DNA of 41,764 nucleotides, taken from the NCBI GenBank assembly GCA_910586345.1, contig CAJUHC010000009.1, positions 1 through 41,764 on the forward strand, read 5' to 3'. Position numbers and translations under genes: made by a program. Shown here in pieces: positions 1 to 8,100 of this stretch. Below the pieces are notes generated by a model. The model saw only the letters and a list, made by a program, of their open reading frames with translations. It made no database searches and had not been told where the DNA came from. The stretch comes from an uncultured Christensenella sp. (GTDB lineage: Bacteria > Bacillota > Clostridia > Christensenellales > Borkfalkiaceae). The stretch's first letter is position 1. Every line of letters begins with the position of its first letter.

Positions 1-140
1 ATTAGCTACATTTTTAACGAGCGTAAAAGTCCTTATTTTACTTTATTCCTACTCCATTTTCAATTACTTTGCAGTTGTCAGTGTTCGCATCAACGGAGTT
101 GAGAGCATAGTATATTATCAGCGAAAGCTGTTATATAGCC

Positions 141-260
<120 letters not shown>

Positions 261-270
261 TCAATAAAAA

Positions 271-300
271 ATACAACCACATTCAGTGGTTGTATTCTTT
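271..300 (+). terminator. terminator of the 5S rRNA gene
   Basis: A perfect 10-bp stem (271-280 with 286-295, ATACAACCAC arm, loop ATTCA) is followed by TTCTTTG and preceded by an A-run, directly after the 5S 3' end. Confidence 0.85.
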
Positions 301-315
301 GTTATGCGGTTATTA

Positions 316-463
316 AGCTTAACTTCTGTGTGTAGCCGCAAAGCAAAAGCAGAAGTAGGAATAGGAGTAATTATGCGGCGTTCACACTTTTTGTTAAGCT
401 CTATTACGCCGAAAGTACTTAGCGGGCCACCGCTCGGGAGGATAGGTCGTTGCCGGATTTCAA
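316..463 (+). pseudogene. rearranged 5S rRNA remnant
   Basis: Bases 393-419 repeat exactly 27 bases of the intact 5S gene (194-220). They continue into a helix IV of different sequence (AGCGG GCCA CCGCT), the GGGAGGATAGG block and the 3' end TTGCCGGATTTCAA, so 393-463 is a proper 5S 3' half. The 5' half is missing. In its place, 316-331 carries an inverted copy of 5S positions 186-201 (AGCTTAACTTCTGTGT), within a stretch of unrelated sequence. It looks like a second 5S gene damaged by inversion or recombination. It is unlikely to give a functional 5S rRNA. Confidence 0.75.
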
Positions 464-467
464 AAAA

Positions 468-502
468 GGGAAAGTAACCGTATGGTTGCTTTTCTTTTTT
501 TG
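468..502 (+). terminator. terminator after the 5S remnant
   Basis: The arms AAAGTAACC and GGTTGCTTT (one wobble, loop GTAT) are followed by CTTTTTTTG. It sits directly after the 3' end of the 5S remnant, as in the intact gene. Confidence 0.75.
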
Positions 503-524
503 TGTTAAAGTAATTAATCCTTAC

Positions 525-660
525 GGTCGAGGAAGGACAGCGCGGATTTCTCTAAACAGTGGACACCCACTGTTTTGCCGCGCGAGATGAGCTTGCGCAA
601 AATGTAAGGCGCAAGCGGTGACCGAAGGCGTGGAGAAACATTAAAACGCCCGAGAAAGTC
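525..660 (+). other. structured intergenic region, possible RNA or repeat
   Basis: No convincing protein is encoded here. The stretch holds nested perfect stems. GCGCGG at 540-545 pairs with CCGCGC at 578-583 and encloses a 9-bp hairpin (554-562 with 567-575, loop ACAC). Immediately after comes an 8-bp hairpin, GCTTGCGC at 591-598 with GCGCAAGC at 609-616. The region runs into the third copy of the 5S tail at 658-676. It could be a structured RNA, a dispersed repeat, or a remnant of a rearranged rrn spacer. I recognise no named RNA family. Confidence 0.4.
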
Positions 661-714
661 GTTGCCGGATTTCAAAAATAAAAACAACCATTTTACGTGG
701 TTGTTTTTATTTTT
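656..714 (+). repeat. third copy of the 5S 3' tail plus terminator
   Basis: GTCGTTGCCGGATTTCAAAA at 658-677 repeats the end of the 5S remnant (446-465) almost base for base. It is followed by a perfect 15-bp stem (676-690 with 698-712) and a T-rich tail, which is a good intrinsic terminator. Upstream bases no longer resemble 5S. Confidence 0.7.
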
Positions 715-784
715 ATTTATTGATGATTTTAGGTTAAATTTAAATAAACAGTTGCAATAAAACCGTTATTTTTAAGCAATGGTT

Positions 785-1102
785 TCAATTCTGAATATCG
801 GGTATAGAATTGATAATATTTGCAAGCGAATTTTTTATACTTTCAGGAAGACGACGGTAGTTATTAATTAATTTGATTTCCTGTTGCGATAAACTCATAG
901 GTTTTTCATCTTCAGTAAAAAATTGAGCAAGGGTAACGCCCAGCGTTTCGCACAGTAATTCTAAATGTTTTACGGAGGGTACGGTTCCGCGTGAAAAGGT
1001 ATTTGCTAAAGTAGATTGGTTAATGCCAGAAAGCTCTGCAAGCCGATACACGCTCATATTTCTTTCAAGCCGCAATTTGTTCAGTTTTTCAATTACGTTC
1101 AT
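785..1102 (-). CDS. XRE-family transcriptional regulator
   Basis: This 105-residue protein has an N-terminal helix-turn-helix (about residues 5-60), with the sensor part RLAELSGINQSTLANTFSRG typical of Cro/C1-type DNA-binding domains. The C-terminal 40 residues are helical and of unknown role. The ATG has a strong AGGAGG site about 9 bases upstream. It is transcribed divergently from the lipoprotein at 1235. The intergenic region holds two inverted repeats, one inside the lipoprotein promoter, so it probably represses that promoter and itself. The family is certain; the target assignment is inferred. Confidence 0.88.
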   Translation of the reverse strand: MNVIEKLNKLRLERNMSVYRLAELSGINQSTLANTFSRGTVPSVKHLELLCETLGVTLAQFFTEDEKPMSLSQQEIKLINNYRRLPESIKNSLANIINSIPDIQN

Positions 1103-1127
1103 AAAATTGTCATTCCTCCTTTGAGAT

Positions 1128-1150
1128 TAGTTTACTACACTTTTAAACTA
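1128..1150. promoter_or_regulatory. inverted repeat, possible second XRE operator
   Basis: TAGTTTA (1128-1134) and TAAACTA (1144-1150) are perfect 7-bp arms around 9 bases. They resemble the arms of the site at 1176-1195 and lie between the XRE start and the opposite promoter. Confidence 0.4.
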
Positions 1151-1168
1151 TATATTTTCATAATTGAG

Positions 1169-1197
1169 TTGACTTTATAGTTAAATATAACTATAAT
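1169..1197 (+). promoter_or_regulatory. sigma-A promoter with operator in the spacer
   Basis: TTGACT (1169-1174), a 17-bp spacer and TATAAT (1192-1197) form a near-consensus promoter for the lipoprotein gene. The spacer and -10 box are covered by a perfect inverted repeat, TATAGTTA (1176-1183) and TAACTATA (1188-1195), separated by 4 bases. A repressor bound there would block RNA polymerase. The adjacent XRE protein is the obvious candidate. Confidence 0.7.
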
Positions 1198-1234
1198 AAA
1201 TAATGAATTATAATAAGCTTACGGAGGAAGTATT

Positions 1235-2872
1235 ATGAAAATTAAATTATTAATGAGTTTGTTGGTAATTATAAGTTGCCTGGCTTGCGTATTTGGCTTA
1301 GCGGCGTGTGGCGCTAATAAGCCGGATAACAGCGGAAACGAACAGGGTACGGTACAAAACCCACCCGAAGAAAAACCTACTGAAAAACCTGAAGAGAAGC
1401 CTTCGGTTATTGAAGTTACAAGTATTACTTTAAGTAAAACCACACTTGCTCTTGAAGTAGGTGGAAGCGAAACACTTAATACAACCGTTGCGCCTACTAA
1501 CGCAACGGATAAAACCGTGACTTGGAAAAGCTCGGATAATACTGTTGCAAAAGTAGAAAACGGCAAAGTAACCGCATTAAAGGCGGGAACGGCAACAATA
1601 ACGGCAACGGCAGGCGGCAAAAGCGCAACCTGCACCGTAACCGTTACCAATGTTAATATTTTTATTACAGAAATTTTGTTGGATTTGACGGAATTGACAA
1701 TAAAGACCGAAGAAACATTTACTCTTACGGCTACTATTCTTCCTACAAATGCTACGGATATAGATTTAGAATGGATAAGTTCTAATACAAAAGTTGCTAC
1801 AGTTTCAAACGATGGAACTATAACGGCGATAGCTTCAGGCACCGCTTTGATTATAGTTAGCTCGTCAAACGGTGTTCAAGCCAGATGCAACGTAACGGTA
1901 GAAGTAAACACATACGGGCTTGAGTTTCGGAGTCTTGTCAACAGACCAAATGAATTATGTGTTGCTAGCTATACGGGGGAAGAGGAAAAAATTGAAATAC
2001 CTTCCTCTTTTAACGGTAAGCCGGTTGTGGGTATATTTTCTTTTTCGGGGAACAAGTCGGTAAAAGAAGTTGTCATTCCGGATACGGTGACTACAATCTA
2101 TGGCGGGGCGTTCAAAGGTTGCGAAAATCTTGTTTCGGTGGATATACCTGAAAGCGTAACGAAATTGGGAGAGTATTATTCCGACGAAGGAATATTCTCC
2201 GGTTGTAAGAATCTGCAAAATCTTACGGTGCCATTTGTGGGAAACCAAAGTAAAACTCCTCAAGATAGTTATCAATATCCGTTTGGAGTTATTTTTGGTA
2301 AGGATTATTACGATGGGGCAGAGCAGATTACACAGTATTATATTTCAAGTAGCGCAAACAATTCCATATCAACTGAAACTTATTGCATTCCCAAATCTTT
2401 AAAACATGTCACCGTGTTAAGCGGAAATATTTTATATGGTGCATTTTTTAACTGCAAGATGATAGAGAGTATTACTTTAAAAGATAAAGTTATAAGTATC
2501 AATAGTAGAGCGTTCAGGTATTGCACAGGGTTGACGAGTGTAACAATAGGGGACGGCGTGACGAGTATCGAAAGTGGTGCGTTCCTCAGTTGCAAAAAAC
2601 TCGTTGATATAACTTTGGGGAAACAGTTAGCATCAATTGGACACGAGGCGTTCAAACATTGTTATAGTTTGACAAGAATATATTTACCGGATAATATTCA
2701 TTTAGGTTACTTTGTTTTTGATGGTTGTAAGGATTTGACTGTTTCCTATGGTACTATTTCAGGATATTATAATTATTGGGACGTAATTTCTTTTACTAGT
2801 GCAGAAATTAGCGAAAGTGGTACGGTGCGCCGTGTAGAAAATGCGGAATATGTAAAAAAAGAAAAAAGATAA
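1235..2872 (+). CDS. lipoprotein with two Ig-like (BIG2) and BspA-type LRR repeats
   Basis: This is a 545-residue surface protein. A signal peptide ends in the lipobox LAAC (Cys25), followed by a low-complexity P/E/K linker. Two bacterial Ig-like group 2 domains span roughly residues 59-140 and 140-222. Their repeated signature is V(T/A)WxSS(D/N)xxVAxV followed by GTAxI. From about 235 to 510 come LRR_5 (BspA-like) repeats such as VVIPDTVTTIYGGAFKGCENL. Such proteins are displayed on the membrane or wall and often bind host or other cell-surface ligands; the ligand here is unknown. A strong GGAGG site precedes the ATG. Base composition is more AT-rich than the core genes. The XRE repressor upstream probably controls it. 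Confidence 0.85.
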   Translation: MKIKLLMSLLVIISCLACVFGLAACGANKPDNSGNEQGTVQNPPEEKPTEKPEEKPSVIEVTSITLSKTTLALEVGGSETLNTTVAPTNATDKTVTWKSSDNTVAKVENGKVTALKAGTATITATAGGKSATCTVTVTNVNIFITEILLDLTELTIKTEETFTLTATILPTNATDIDLEWISSNTKVATVSNDGTITAIASGTALIIVSSSNGVQARCNVTVEVNTYGLEFRSLVNRPNELCVASYTGEEEKIEIPSSFNGKPVVGIFSFSGNKSVKEVVIPDTVTTIYGGAFKGCENLVSVDIPESVTKLGEYYSDEGIFSGCKNLQNLTVPFVGNQSKTPQDSYQYPFGVIFGKDYYDGAEQITQYYISSSANNSISTETYCIPKSLKHVTVLSGNILYGAFFNCKMIESITLKDKVISINSRAFRYCTGLTSVTIGDGVTSIESGAFLSCKKLVDITLGKQLASIGHEAFKHCYSLTRIYLPDNIHLGYFVFDGCKDLTVSYGTISGYYNYWDVISFTSAEISESGTVRRVENAEYVKKEKR

Positions 2873-2962
2873 TTTAAAAGTAACCGATAAATAAGCAAGA
2901 GATTATAAAATAGGCTATGGTTGTAGCCGATAAAAATAAAAAAACAAATGAGGTAAAAAATT

Positions 2963-3604
2963 ATGCAATTCAATACTGAATTAGTGATAAAAGCAATGCA
3001 AAAAGATAAAAGATTATTTATATCAGAAAGAGATTTACAAGTAAGTTTTATAATTTATGCCCAAAAATTATATCCTGGATTAAAATTTTTGCCTGAATAT
3101 AGTTATACTGATAAAGAGGGCAATAATTACCGAATTGATTTAATGATTACCGACGAGCAAGAATTAATTGCAATAGAATTTAAGTATGTTACGGCAAACA
3201 GTACGATTGCAATACCCGGTAACGATAATTATGTCCTTAAAAATCATGCGGCTATTGACATTCGCAGGCATCAATGCGTAAAAGACGTTTCAAGATTAGA
3301 AACATATAAAAAGATGCCGAATATAAAATGTACCTGCGGGTATCTTATACTAATATCAAATTTAAAATATTTTTGGGAAGGTAGCGATAGAACGATAGCA
3401 GGTGCGCAATTTGATATAAAAGAGGGCTCGGATTTGAAATCCGGGTTGCATAAATTTGTGGACGGTTTTAAAGTAGCTGAAACGCACTTGCCTATACATA
3501 TTGACAACGATTATATTAATTTACATTATGAGGACTATTTAATCAATCATAAAGAACAAGTACAAAACAAAAAATTATTCAAATATTTATTAGTTAAGGT
3601 ATAA
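2963..3604 (+). CDS. PD-(D/E)XK nuclease-like hypothetical protein
   Basis: This 213-residue protein is of unknown function. Residues 57-75 show RIDLM followed 10 residues later by IAIEFKY. Asp59, Glu72 and Lys74 match the D-(E)xK catalytic core of the restriction-endonuclease-like fold, and Glu22 could be the helix glutamate. A later segment, QCVKDVSRLETYK, is also typical of such nuclease-fold proteins. There is no methyltransferase or specificity subunit beside it. The RBS is GAGG, 9 bases upstream. It lies 90 bases after the LRR lipoprotein on an AT-rich segment, so both may have arrived together. The fold is inferred from motifs only. Confidence 0.6.
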   Translation: MQFNTELVIKAMQKDKRLFISERDLQVSFIIYAQKLYPGLKFLPEYSYTDKEGNNYRIDLMITDEQELIAIEFKYVTANSTIAIPGNDNYVLKNHAAIDIRRHQCVKDVSRLETYKKMPNIKCTCGYLILISNLKYFWEGSDRTIAGAQFDIKEGSDLKSGLHKFVDGFKVAETHLPIHIDNDYINLHYEDYLINHKEQVQNKKLFKYLLVKV

Positions 3605-3656
3605 CGAAAGTGCGGAGTTAAAAACTTCGTTTCGAGCTGTTTAATATTAAACTGTA

Positions 3657-3684
3657 TTGACATTTTTTTGCGGTATGCTATAAT
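3657..3684 (+). promoter_or_regulatory. sigma-A promoter of the Bax-inhibitor-1 gene
   Basis: TTGACA (3657-3662), a 16-bp spacer and TATAAT (3679-3684), with an extended TGC just before the -10 box. Confidence 0.75.
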
Positions 3685-3711
3685 ATGAGAAAAAACTTAT
3701 AGGCGGTAAAG

Positions 3712-4494
3712 ATGACTTTAGACGGAAATCCCAGTTTAAGGCGGGTTGTTAAAGGAAGTAAAGACGGCAGGTACTCGGCTGTCGACGAAAATACGGTTTC
3801 TATGAAGTCAATGGCTTGGAAATCGGTTTTGCTTTGCGTGGTAACCATTATTTCGGCAGTTGCTAGCGCGATGTTGTTGTTTCATTTTATAGATACCGGA
3901 AACGATGGCGCGCTCACGACACTTCTGGTTATACTCGCTATCTCGGCGATTCCTCTGATAATTATATCTTTTATAATTATGTTCGTACCAAAAACAGCCG
4001 GCGTGTTGGGATTTGTATACTGTATTTTAGAAGGTCTTGTAATGGGCGTCGTTTCCGCGTTGTTCGACCTCATTATACCCGGCGTCGCGCTTATGGCATT
4101 TCTCGGTACTTGTCTTGTGTTCTTGGTTTCCTGGGCGGTATTCAGATTATTGGGTCAGAGGGTTTCGGGCAACTTCGTAAAATTCGTACTCATTTCTTTT
4201 ATAAGCCTTGTGCTATTGGAGGGTTTGGGATATCTATTGTCGTTGTTCGTTCCGGTTTTTGAGGCGGTAATGAGCAATATCTGGATTCAACTCGGTATCA
4301 GCGCGGTAATGGTGCTTTGGGCGTCGTTTATGATTTTGGTTGATTTGAACAATATGAAACGGCTCGAAGAATACGGCGCGGATAAACAATACGAGTGGCT
4401 TGCGGCGTTCTCGCTGGTTACTACTCTAATGTGGCTGTATTTGGAAATACTCGAACTTTTGGTAAAAGTATTTATGATTGCAAAAAAAGATTAA
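3712..4494 (+). CDS. Bax inhibitor-1/YccA family membrane protein
   Basis: The 260-residue protein has about 30 cytoplasmic residues, then seven predicted membrane segments (roughly 36-57, 67-90, 98-120, 123-145, 156-175, 185-208 and 228-252). Family features are visible: a loop with VDLNNMKRLEEYGADKQYEW and the C-terminal ALxLYLxIL-like helix. Bacterial members are inner-membrane proteins linked to calcium leak and to membrane protein quality control (YccA with FtsH in E. coli). Whether this one does either is unknown. An AGGCGG site lies 6 bases before the ATG. A perfect palindromic terminator separates it from the convergent gene. Confidence 0.88.
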   Translation: MTLDGNPSLRRVVKGSKDGRYSAVDENTVSMKSMAWKSVLLCVVTIISAVASAMLLFHFIDTGNDGALTTLLVILAISAIPLIIISFIIMFVPKTAGVLGFVYCILEGLVMGVVSALFDLIIPGVALMAFLGTCLVFLVSWAVFRLLGQRVSGNFVKFVLISFISLVLLEGLGYLLSLFVPVFEAVMSNIWIQLGISAVMVLWASFMILVDLNNMKRLEEYGADKQYEWLAAFSLVTTLMWLYLEILELLVKVFMIAKKD

Positions 4495-4502
4495 AATAAA
4501 TC

Positions 4503-4534
4503 AACGGCGGGCGCGATTAATCGCGCCCGCCGTT
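4503..4534. terminator. bidirectional terminator
   Basis: A 32-base perfect palindrome (arm AACGGCGGGCGCGATT) lies between two convergent genes and can serve both. Confidence 0.8.
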
Positions 4535-4555
4535 ATTCTGTTGCGGATATTAATA

Positions 4556-6319
4556 TCAGTCCTGTTTCGCTAATATCATTTTAGCGGAATCAGTTGAAAT
4601 ATATTCGAAGAATTTTTTAGTAAGTTCGTCGTCGTTCAACGCGGCGACGCGGCGGTTGCTCTGGTTGTAGACGTTTATTTCAAGCAGTTTTACTGCGGCG
4701 AGAGTTGATTGGTTTGCGTTAAAATTATCGGCGCAAGGCAGAACGACGTCGGGATTTCCGTCCTGATAAACTTTCGCGGTAAAGTTTGCGATATAGTAGT
4801 ACGGAGAATTAGTCGTTTCGCCCTGATAATAAGTGCCGATTATCTGTTTATATTCGATGCCGTTGTCTGAGCAATAATTTTTAAAATCCGCTATCAGTTC
4901 GTTGAATTTATTCTCTTTCATAAATCTGCCCCAGCAGGCGACTTTGAGAATTTGTTCCTGTTCAGAGTCGTTTTCAGTCTGATTGTTATCTGACGGCGGT
5001 GTAACTTCGTCCTGTGTGCCGGCAACCGCGTTATGAGCTGCGGTTTTCAGCGCGGTAAGCGTTTCTTCGTTAAGTACGGGCGCGGAATATTTTTCTTCGC
5101 CAACAAACTCTGTTTTGCGGACGTCTCCGCCCAACATACTTTCAACGTGTACGCACGCGCTCAGATAAGCGCCCGGATAGCCCTGGTGACGGTTATCGGA
5201 AGCATAGAGATTAATCGATTTTGCCTTGTTATAAATTTCGGTGAACGCTTTGCCGATATACGAGACGTTGACGTTGCATTCTTCGCCCGCTCGGGTATAA
5301 GCTTCGCGCAGTTTCATTTCCATTTCGGGAACGGTTATGTTCCGCTCGTTTGCGGAAAAAGGAGAACCCCAGGTTTCGTACAGGTAAATACTCGCTTTTT
5401 TCTGAGTTGAGTTTATTTTGGTTTGCAGAGCTTTTATTCCGTTGAGAAAACGGCTGTAATTTTCGAACGCTACAGTGCTTTGGTCCTGTAAAACTATGTA
5501 ATCGAAATCGTCGCGCGCGTTCAGAATTTTATCAACCTGTTTACCGCATACGTCGGAAGCGTTCGCGTGTCCGTCGAGGTACCACCCCGGACCCGTAACA
5601 GAATATGTTTCGACCGCGTAACCTAAATCTTCGGCGATATTGTCGAAGATTCCGGGAACTCCGCTGCTGAATTCGACGACTCCGTTGCGGTACGTGAAAC
5701 TGTTGCCTATGAAAAGCACTTTTAATTTTACGTATTCATACGCAACGCCCTCTTTATTAAATCTCCAGAAATTGCCCTCGTCTTCGAATAAGTCGTCGTT
5801 AGCTGATATAATATCGCCGCTGCTCTTATCCGACTGCCAATATTTATCGTTGGTCTTTATATTTTCTTCACGGTATATATATAAATTTTCCGGCTCTTCG
5901 CCGCCGTAGTTTATATCGTTGGAATAAGCGAATATTTTTAACTCGTCTTCCGCAAATTCCGCGCCTGCGGACGCTATGCTCGACGGCAATATAACGTACT
6001 CGACGTTATTAATATCGGTAAAAGCCCGTGCTCCTACGTTTTTTATTCCTTCGGAAATATAAATTTCGTTTATACTGTCCGCGTAATCATACCAGGGAAC
6101 GTCGTTTTTCGAACCGAAATCTTTCATATTTCCGGAGCCTTTGATTATCAGCTTGTAGCCCTGGTCGTTTTTGACGAGTTTTGCTTCTATATCTGAAGCG
6201 GAATCTGCGGATACGTTCCATTTTGTTTTGGCGCAGCCCGTTAAGGCTAAGAGAGCCGAACAGGCAATCAAACAAATTGCCGGAACGCAGCCTAACGCTA
6301 TTTTTCTTTTTTTGTTCAT
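4556..6319 (-). CDS. lipoprotein with LRR-like, SGNH/DUF4886-like and C-terminal binding-type domains
   Basis: This is a 587-residue protein. The signal peptide ends in the lipobox ALTGC (Cys29). Residues about 35-135 look like a BspA-type LRR module (SINEIYISEGIKNVGARAF). Residues about 200-420 resemble DUF4886, an SGNH-hydrolase-like domain. It has the block-I motif LFIGNSFT with its Ser, the segment DYIVLQDQST, and a late DNRHQGYPGAYLSA that supplies a plausible catalytic Asp/His. The last 130 residues (LKVACWGRF to the end) look like part of a periplasmic-type substrate-binding fold. The likely role is an extracellular esterase, perhaps deacetylating glycans; substrate unknown. Its promoter is exact consensus and its RBS is GGAGG. 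Confidence 0.75.
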   Translation of the reverse strand: MNKKRKIALGCVPAICLIACSALLALTGCAKTKWNVSADSASDIEAKLVKNDQGYKLIIKGSGNMKDFGSKNDVPWYDYADSINEIYISEGIKNVGARAFTDINNVEYVILPSSIASAGAEFAEDELKIFAYSNDINYGGEEPENLYIYREENIKTNDKYWQSDKSSGDIISANDDLFEDEGNFWRFNKEGVAYEYVKLKVLFIGNSFTYRNGVVEFSSGVPGIFDNIAEDLGYAVETYSVTGPGWYLDGHANASDVCGKQVDKILNARDDFDYIVLQDQSTVAFENYSRFLNGIKALQTKINSTQKKASIYLYETWGSPFSANERNITVPEMEMKLREAYTRAGEECNVNVSYIGKAFTEIYNKAKSINLYASDNRHQGYPGAYLSACVHVESMLGGDVRKTEFVGEEKYSAPVLNEETLTALKTAAHNAVAGTQDEVTPPSDNNQTENDSEQEQILKVACWGRFMKENKFNELIADFKNYCSDNGIEYKQIIGTYYQGETTNSPYYYIANFTAKVYQDGNPDVVLPCADNFNANQSTLAAVKLLEINVYNQSNRRVAALNDDELTKKFFEYISTDSAKMILAKQD

Positions 6320-6342
6320 ACTGTTTTTCCTCCAATATGTTA

Positions 6343-6371
6343 ATTATACTGCTCGGTCAACGCATTGTCAA
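6343..6371 (-). promoter_or_regulatory. consensus sigma-A promoter of the SGNH-like lipoprotein
   Basis: On the minus strand: TTGACA (6371-6366), 17 bp, TATAAT (6348-6343). It matches consensus at all 12 positions. Confidence 0.85.
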
Positions 6372-6386
6372 TATGCAATTTTAAAG

Positions 6387-6634
6387 AGGAATAAATATAC
6401 TTATTTTGCTTCGACTGCAAAAAAAGAGGGGATACGAACAGATAGCTATTTTCGCAAAGACAGCCGACAATGAAAAAGAGTACGCAAAAATGTGGCTTAA
6501 AGAGCTGAGCGGGATAGGTACGACGGCGGAAAATCTTTCTTACGCGGCGGACGGCGGGAATTACGAATGGACGGATATGTCCTGTTTGCGCGCACCCTCA
6601 AAGCTATTTCGAAATACTCGAAGAAAATTACTGA
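6387..6634 (+). pseudogene. rubrerythrin remnant
   Basis: Three reading frames in succession give rubrerythrin sequence. Frame 1 from 6387 reads RNKYTYFASTAKKEG. After a frameshift in the G-run near 6427-6430, frame 2 reads GYEQIAIFAKTADNEKEYAK and continues to NYEWTD near 6578. Frame 3 then reads CPVCAHPQSYFEILEENY and a stop at 6632-6634, which is the end of the C-terminal rubredoxin-like iron site. The N-terminus and the second half of the ferritin-like domain are missing. An intact rubrerythrin is a peroxide-reducing di-iron protein of anaerobes; this copy cannot be functional. The 82-residue open frame at 6406-6654 is only the middle piece. Confidence 0.85.
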
Positions 6635-6753
6635 GTTACGGTGTCTTTGGATAAACTGAACTTTTAAATTTATTTACAGCCGAAAGATTTTATTACGAAT
6701 TCGCGGGACAAAATACGGTTATAATTCGTTTTTGTAATAAAAGGAGGGCTGTT

Positions 6754-8061
6754 ATGAAAAAAAGATTAAAAACGATTGCCGTAATTGTCTGTACCGCAGT
6801 ATGCGCTTTAACTTTGCCTGCCTGCGCCAAAAGCATTTTGCTCGGCAAACCGCGTGATTTATCCAAAGAGTTTATAAGCGAAAACAGAGAGGAATTGAGT
6901 TTCGGGGACTTCGTGTTAAAAATCGACGAATTTTCCTCGGCTTTCGCTTCGTCCGTTTACGCTGTATACGATAAAACCGACAACTTCGCCGTGTCGCCAA
7001 TATCGGCTTTTATGGCTCTCGCGCTTGCTTCGGAGTGCGCGGGCGGTCGTACGCGTACTGAAATACTGAACGCGTTAGACTTTACGCACGAGCAAATGCT
7101 CGCGTATATTCCTCGCTTATATAAAACGCTGAATACGGAATATAAAGACGGGTTTACGGTTAAACACACGCTGAAACTCGCCAATTCGGTTTGGATAAAC
7201 GAAGGGACGAAGGTGAAGCAGGAATGTATAGACGCGCTGTCGGACTATTATCTGAGTTATTCTTATTCCGCCGACTTTAAAAACGGCAACAAAGACGCAA
7301 ACGACGCCGTCCGCCGTTTCGTCAAGAAACGGACGAAAGGACTCGTAGACGTCAAATTCGAGTTGCCGGAACAAACTATTTTTACTCTGATTAATACTCT
7401 GTATCTGAAAACACTGTGGAATAATTACGGTGACGAACTGCCTTTTACAGACAAAAAGTACGTATTTAAACAGTCCGACGGAACGGCGAAAGATATAAAT
7501 CTGTTGCAAGGTTATTATTTCAGCGGAAGAGTCCGGTCGGCTGAAACATATTCGACGTTTTTTACAGAGCCGATAGGCGGATACAGAATAAAGTTTATCG
7601 TCCCGCGCGACGGTTACAATATCGGCGAAGTATTCACCGGGCAAACCGTTTCAAATGTAAATTCGCTTACGGACTACGGCGGCGTTGACGACGTGAATAA
7701 AATCCGTTATTATACGCGCTGTCTGTTCCCCGAATTCAAAGCATCTTTCAACGGCGAAATAAAAGAGGTTTTAAAGACAAAGTTCAAAATAAATTCGCTG
7801 TTCGATGAAAACGATTGCGACTTTTCAACGTTGACGGACGACTATGCTTACTGCAACGAAGTCAGACACATTGCGGATTTAACCGTAAATAAGAAAGGTA
7901 TAGAGGGCGCCGCCGTAACCTATATTCCGGGCGCCGGCGCCGCAGGTCCCGACGAATATACGGAAGTTTACGAAGATTTTACGGTGGACAAATCTTTCGG
8001 GTTTATTATAACGGATTATCAGAATATCGCGCTGTTTTCCGGCGTAGTTAATAAAGTGTGA
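6754..8061 (+). CDS. serpin-family lipoprotein
   Basis: This 435-residue protein is a serine-protease-inhibitor fold. The signal peptide ends in the lipobox LPAC. Conserved serpin blocks follow: NFAVSPISAFMALALASECAG (about 74-94), LKLANSVWI, TIFTLINTLYLKTLW, and near the C-terminus HIADLTVNKKGIEGAAV followed by FGFIITDYQNIALFSGVV. The hinge Glu-Gly-Ala-Ala-Val is the kind seen in inhibitory serpins. The reactive loop is Gly/Ala/Pro-rich and about three residues longer than in alpha-1-antitrypsin, so P1 cannot be fixed with confidence (near PDEY). Gut bacterial serpins inhibit host or competitor proteases; the target is unknown. A strong AAGGAGGG site and a TATAAT box at 6720-6725 precede it. 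Confidence 0.9.
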   Translation: MKKRLKTIAVIVCTAVCALTLPACAKSILLGKPRDLSKEFISENREELSFGDFVLKIDEFSSAFASSVYAVYDKTDNFAVSPISAFMALALASECAGGRTRTEILNALDFTHEQMLAYIPRLYKTLNTEYKDGFTVKHTLKLANSVWINEGTKVKQECIDALSDYYLSYSYSADFKNGNKDANDAVRRFVKKRTKGLVDVKFELPEQTIFTLINTLYLKTLWNNYGDELPFTDKKYVFKQSDGTAKDINLLQGYYFSGRVRSAETYSTFFTEPIGGYRIKFIVPRDGYNIGEVFTGQTVSNVNSLTDYGGVDDVNKIRYYTRCLFPEFKASFNGEIKEVLKTKFKINSLFDENDCDFSTLTDDYAYCNEVRHIADLTVNKKGIEGAAVTYIPGAGAAGPDEYTEVYEDFTVDKSFGFIITDYQNIALFSGVVNKV

Positions 8062-8100
8062 AAATAAATAGCAACCTTCGTCGGTTGCTATTTATTTTAT
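8062..8100 (+). terminator. serpin terminator, overlapping the next promoter
   Basis: A perfect 15-bp stem (8062-8076 with 8083-8097) has loop TTCGTC and is followed by T-rich sequence. The downstream -35 box (8085-8090) lies inside its 3' arm. Confidence 0.85.

Noticed and set aside
1..140. 23S rRNA 3' end or a tRNA
   Set aside because: No conserved 23S terminal sequence and no tRNA cloverleaf could be traced. Only a small GAAA-loop hairpin is visible near 109-138.
525..660. RNase P RNA or another known ncRNA
   Set aside because: GAGGAAGGACAG is only superficially like the RNase P start. The other conserved segments are absent and the region is too short.
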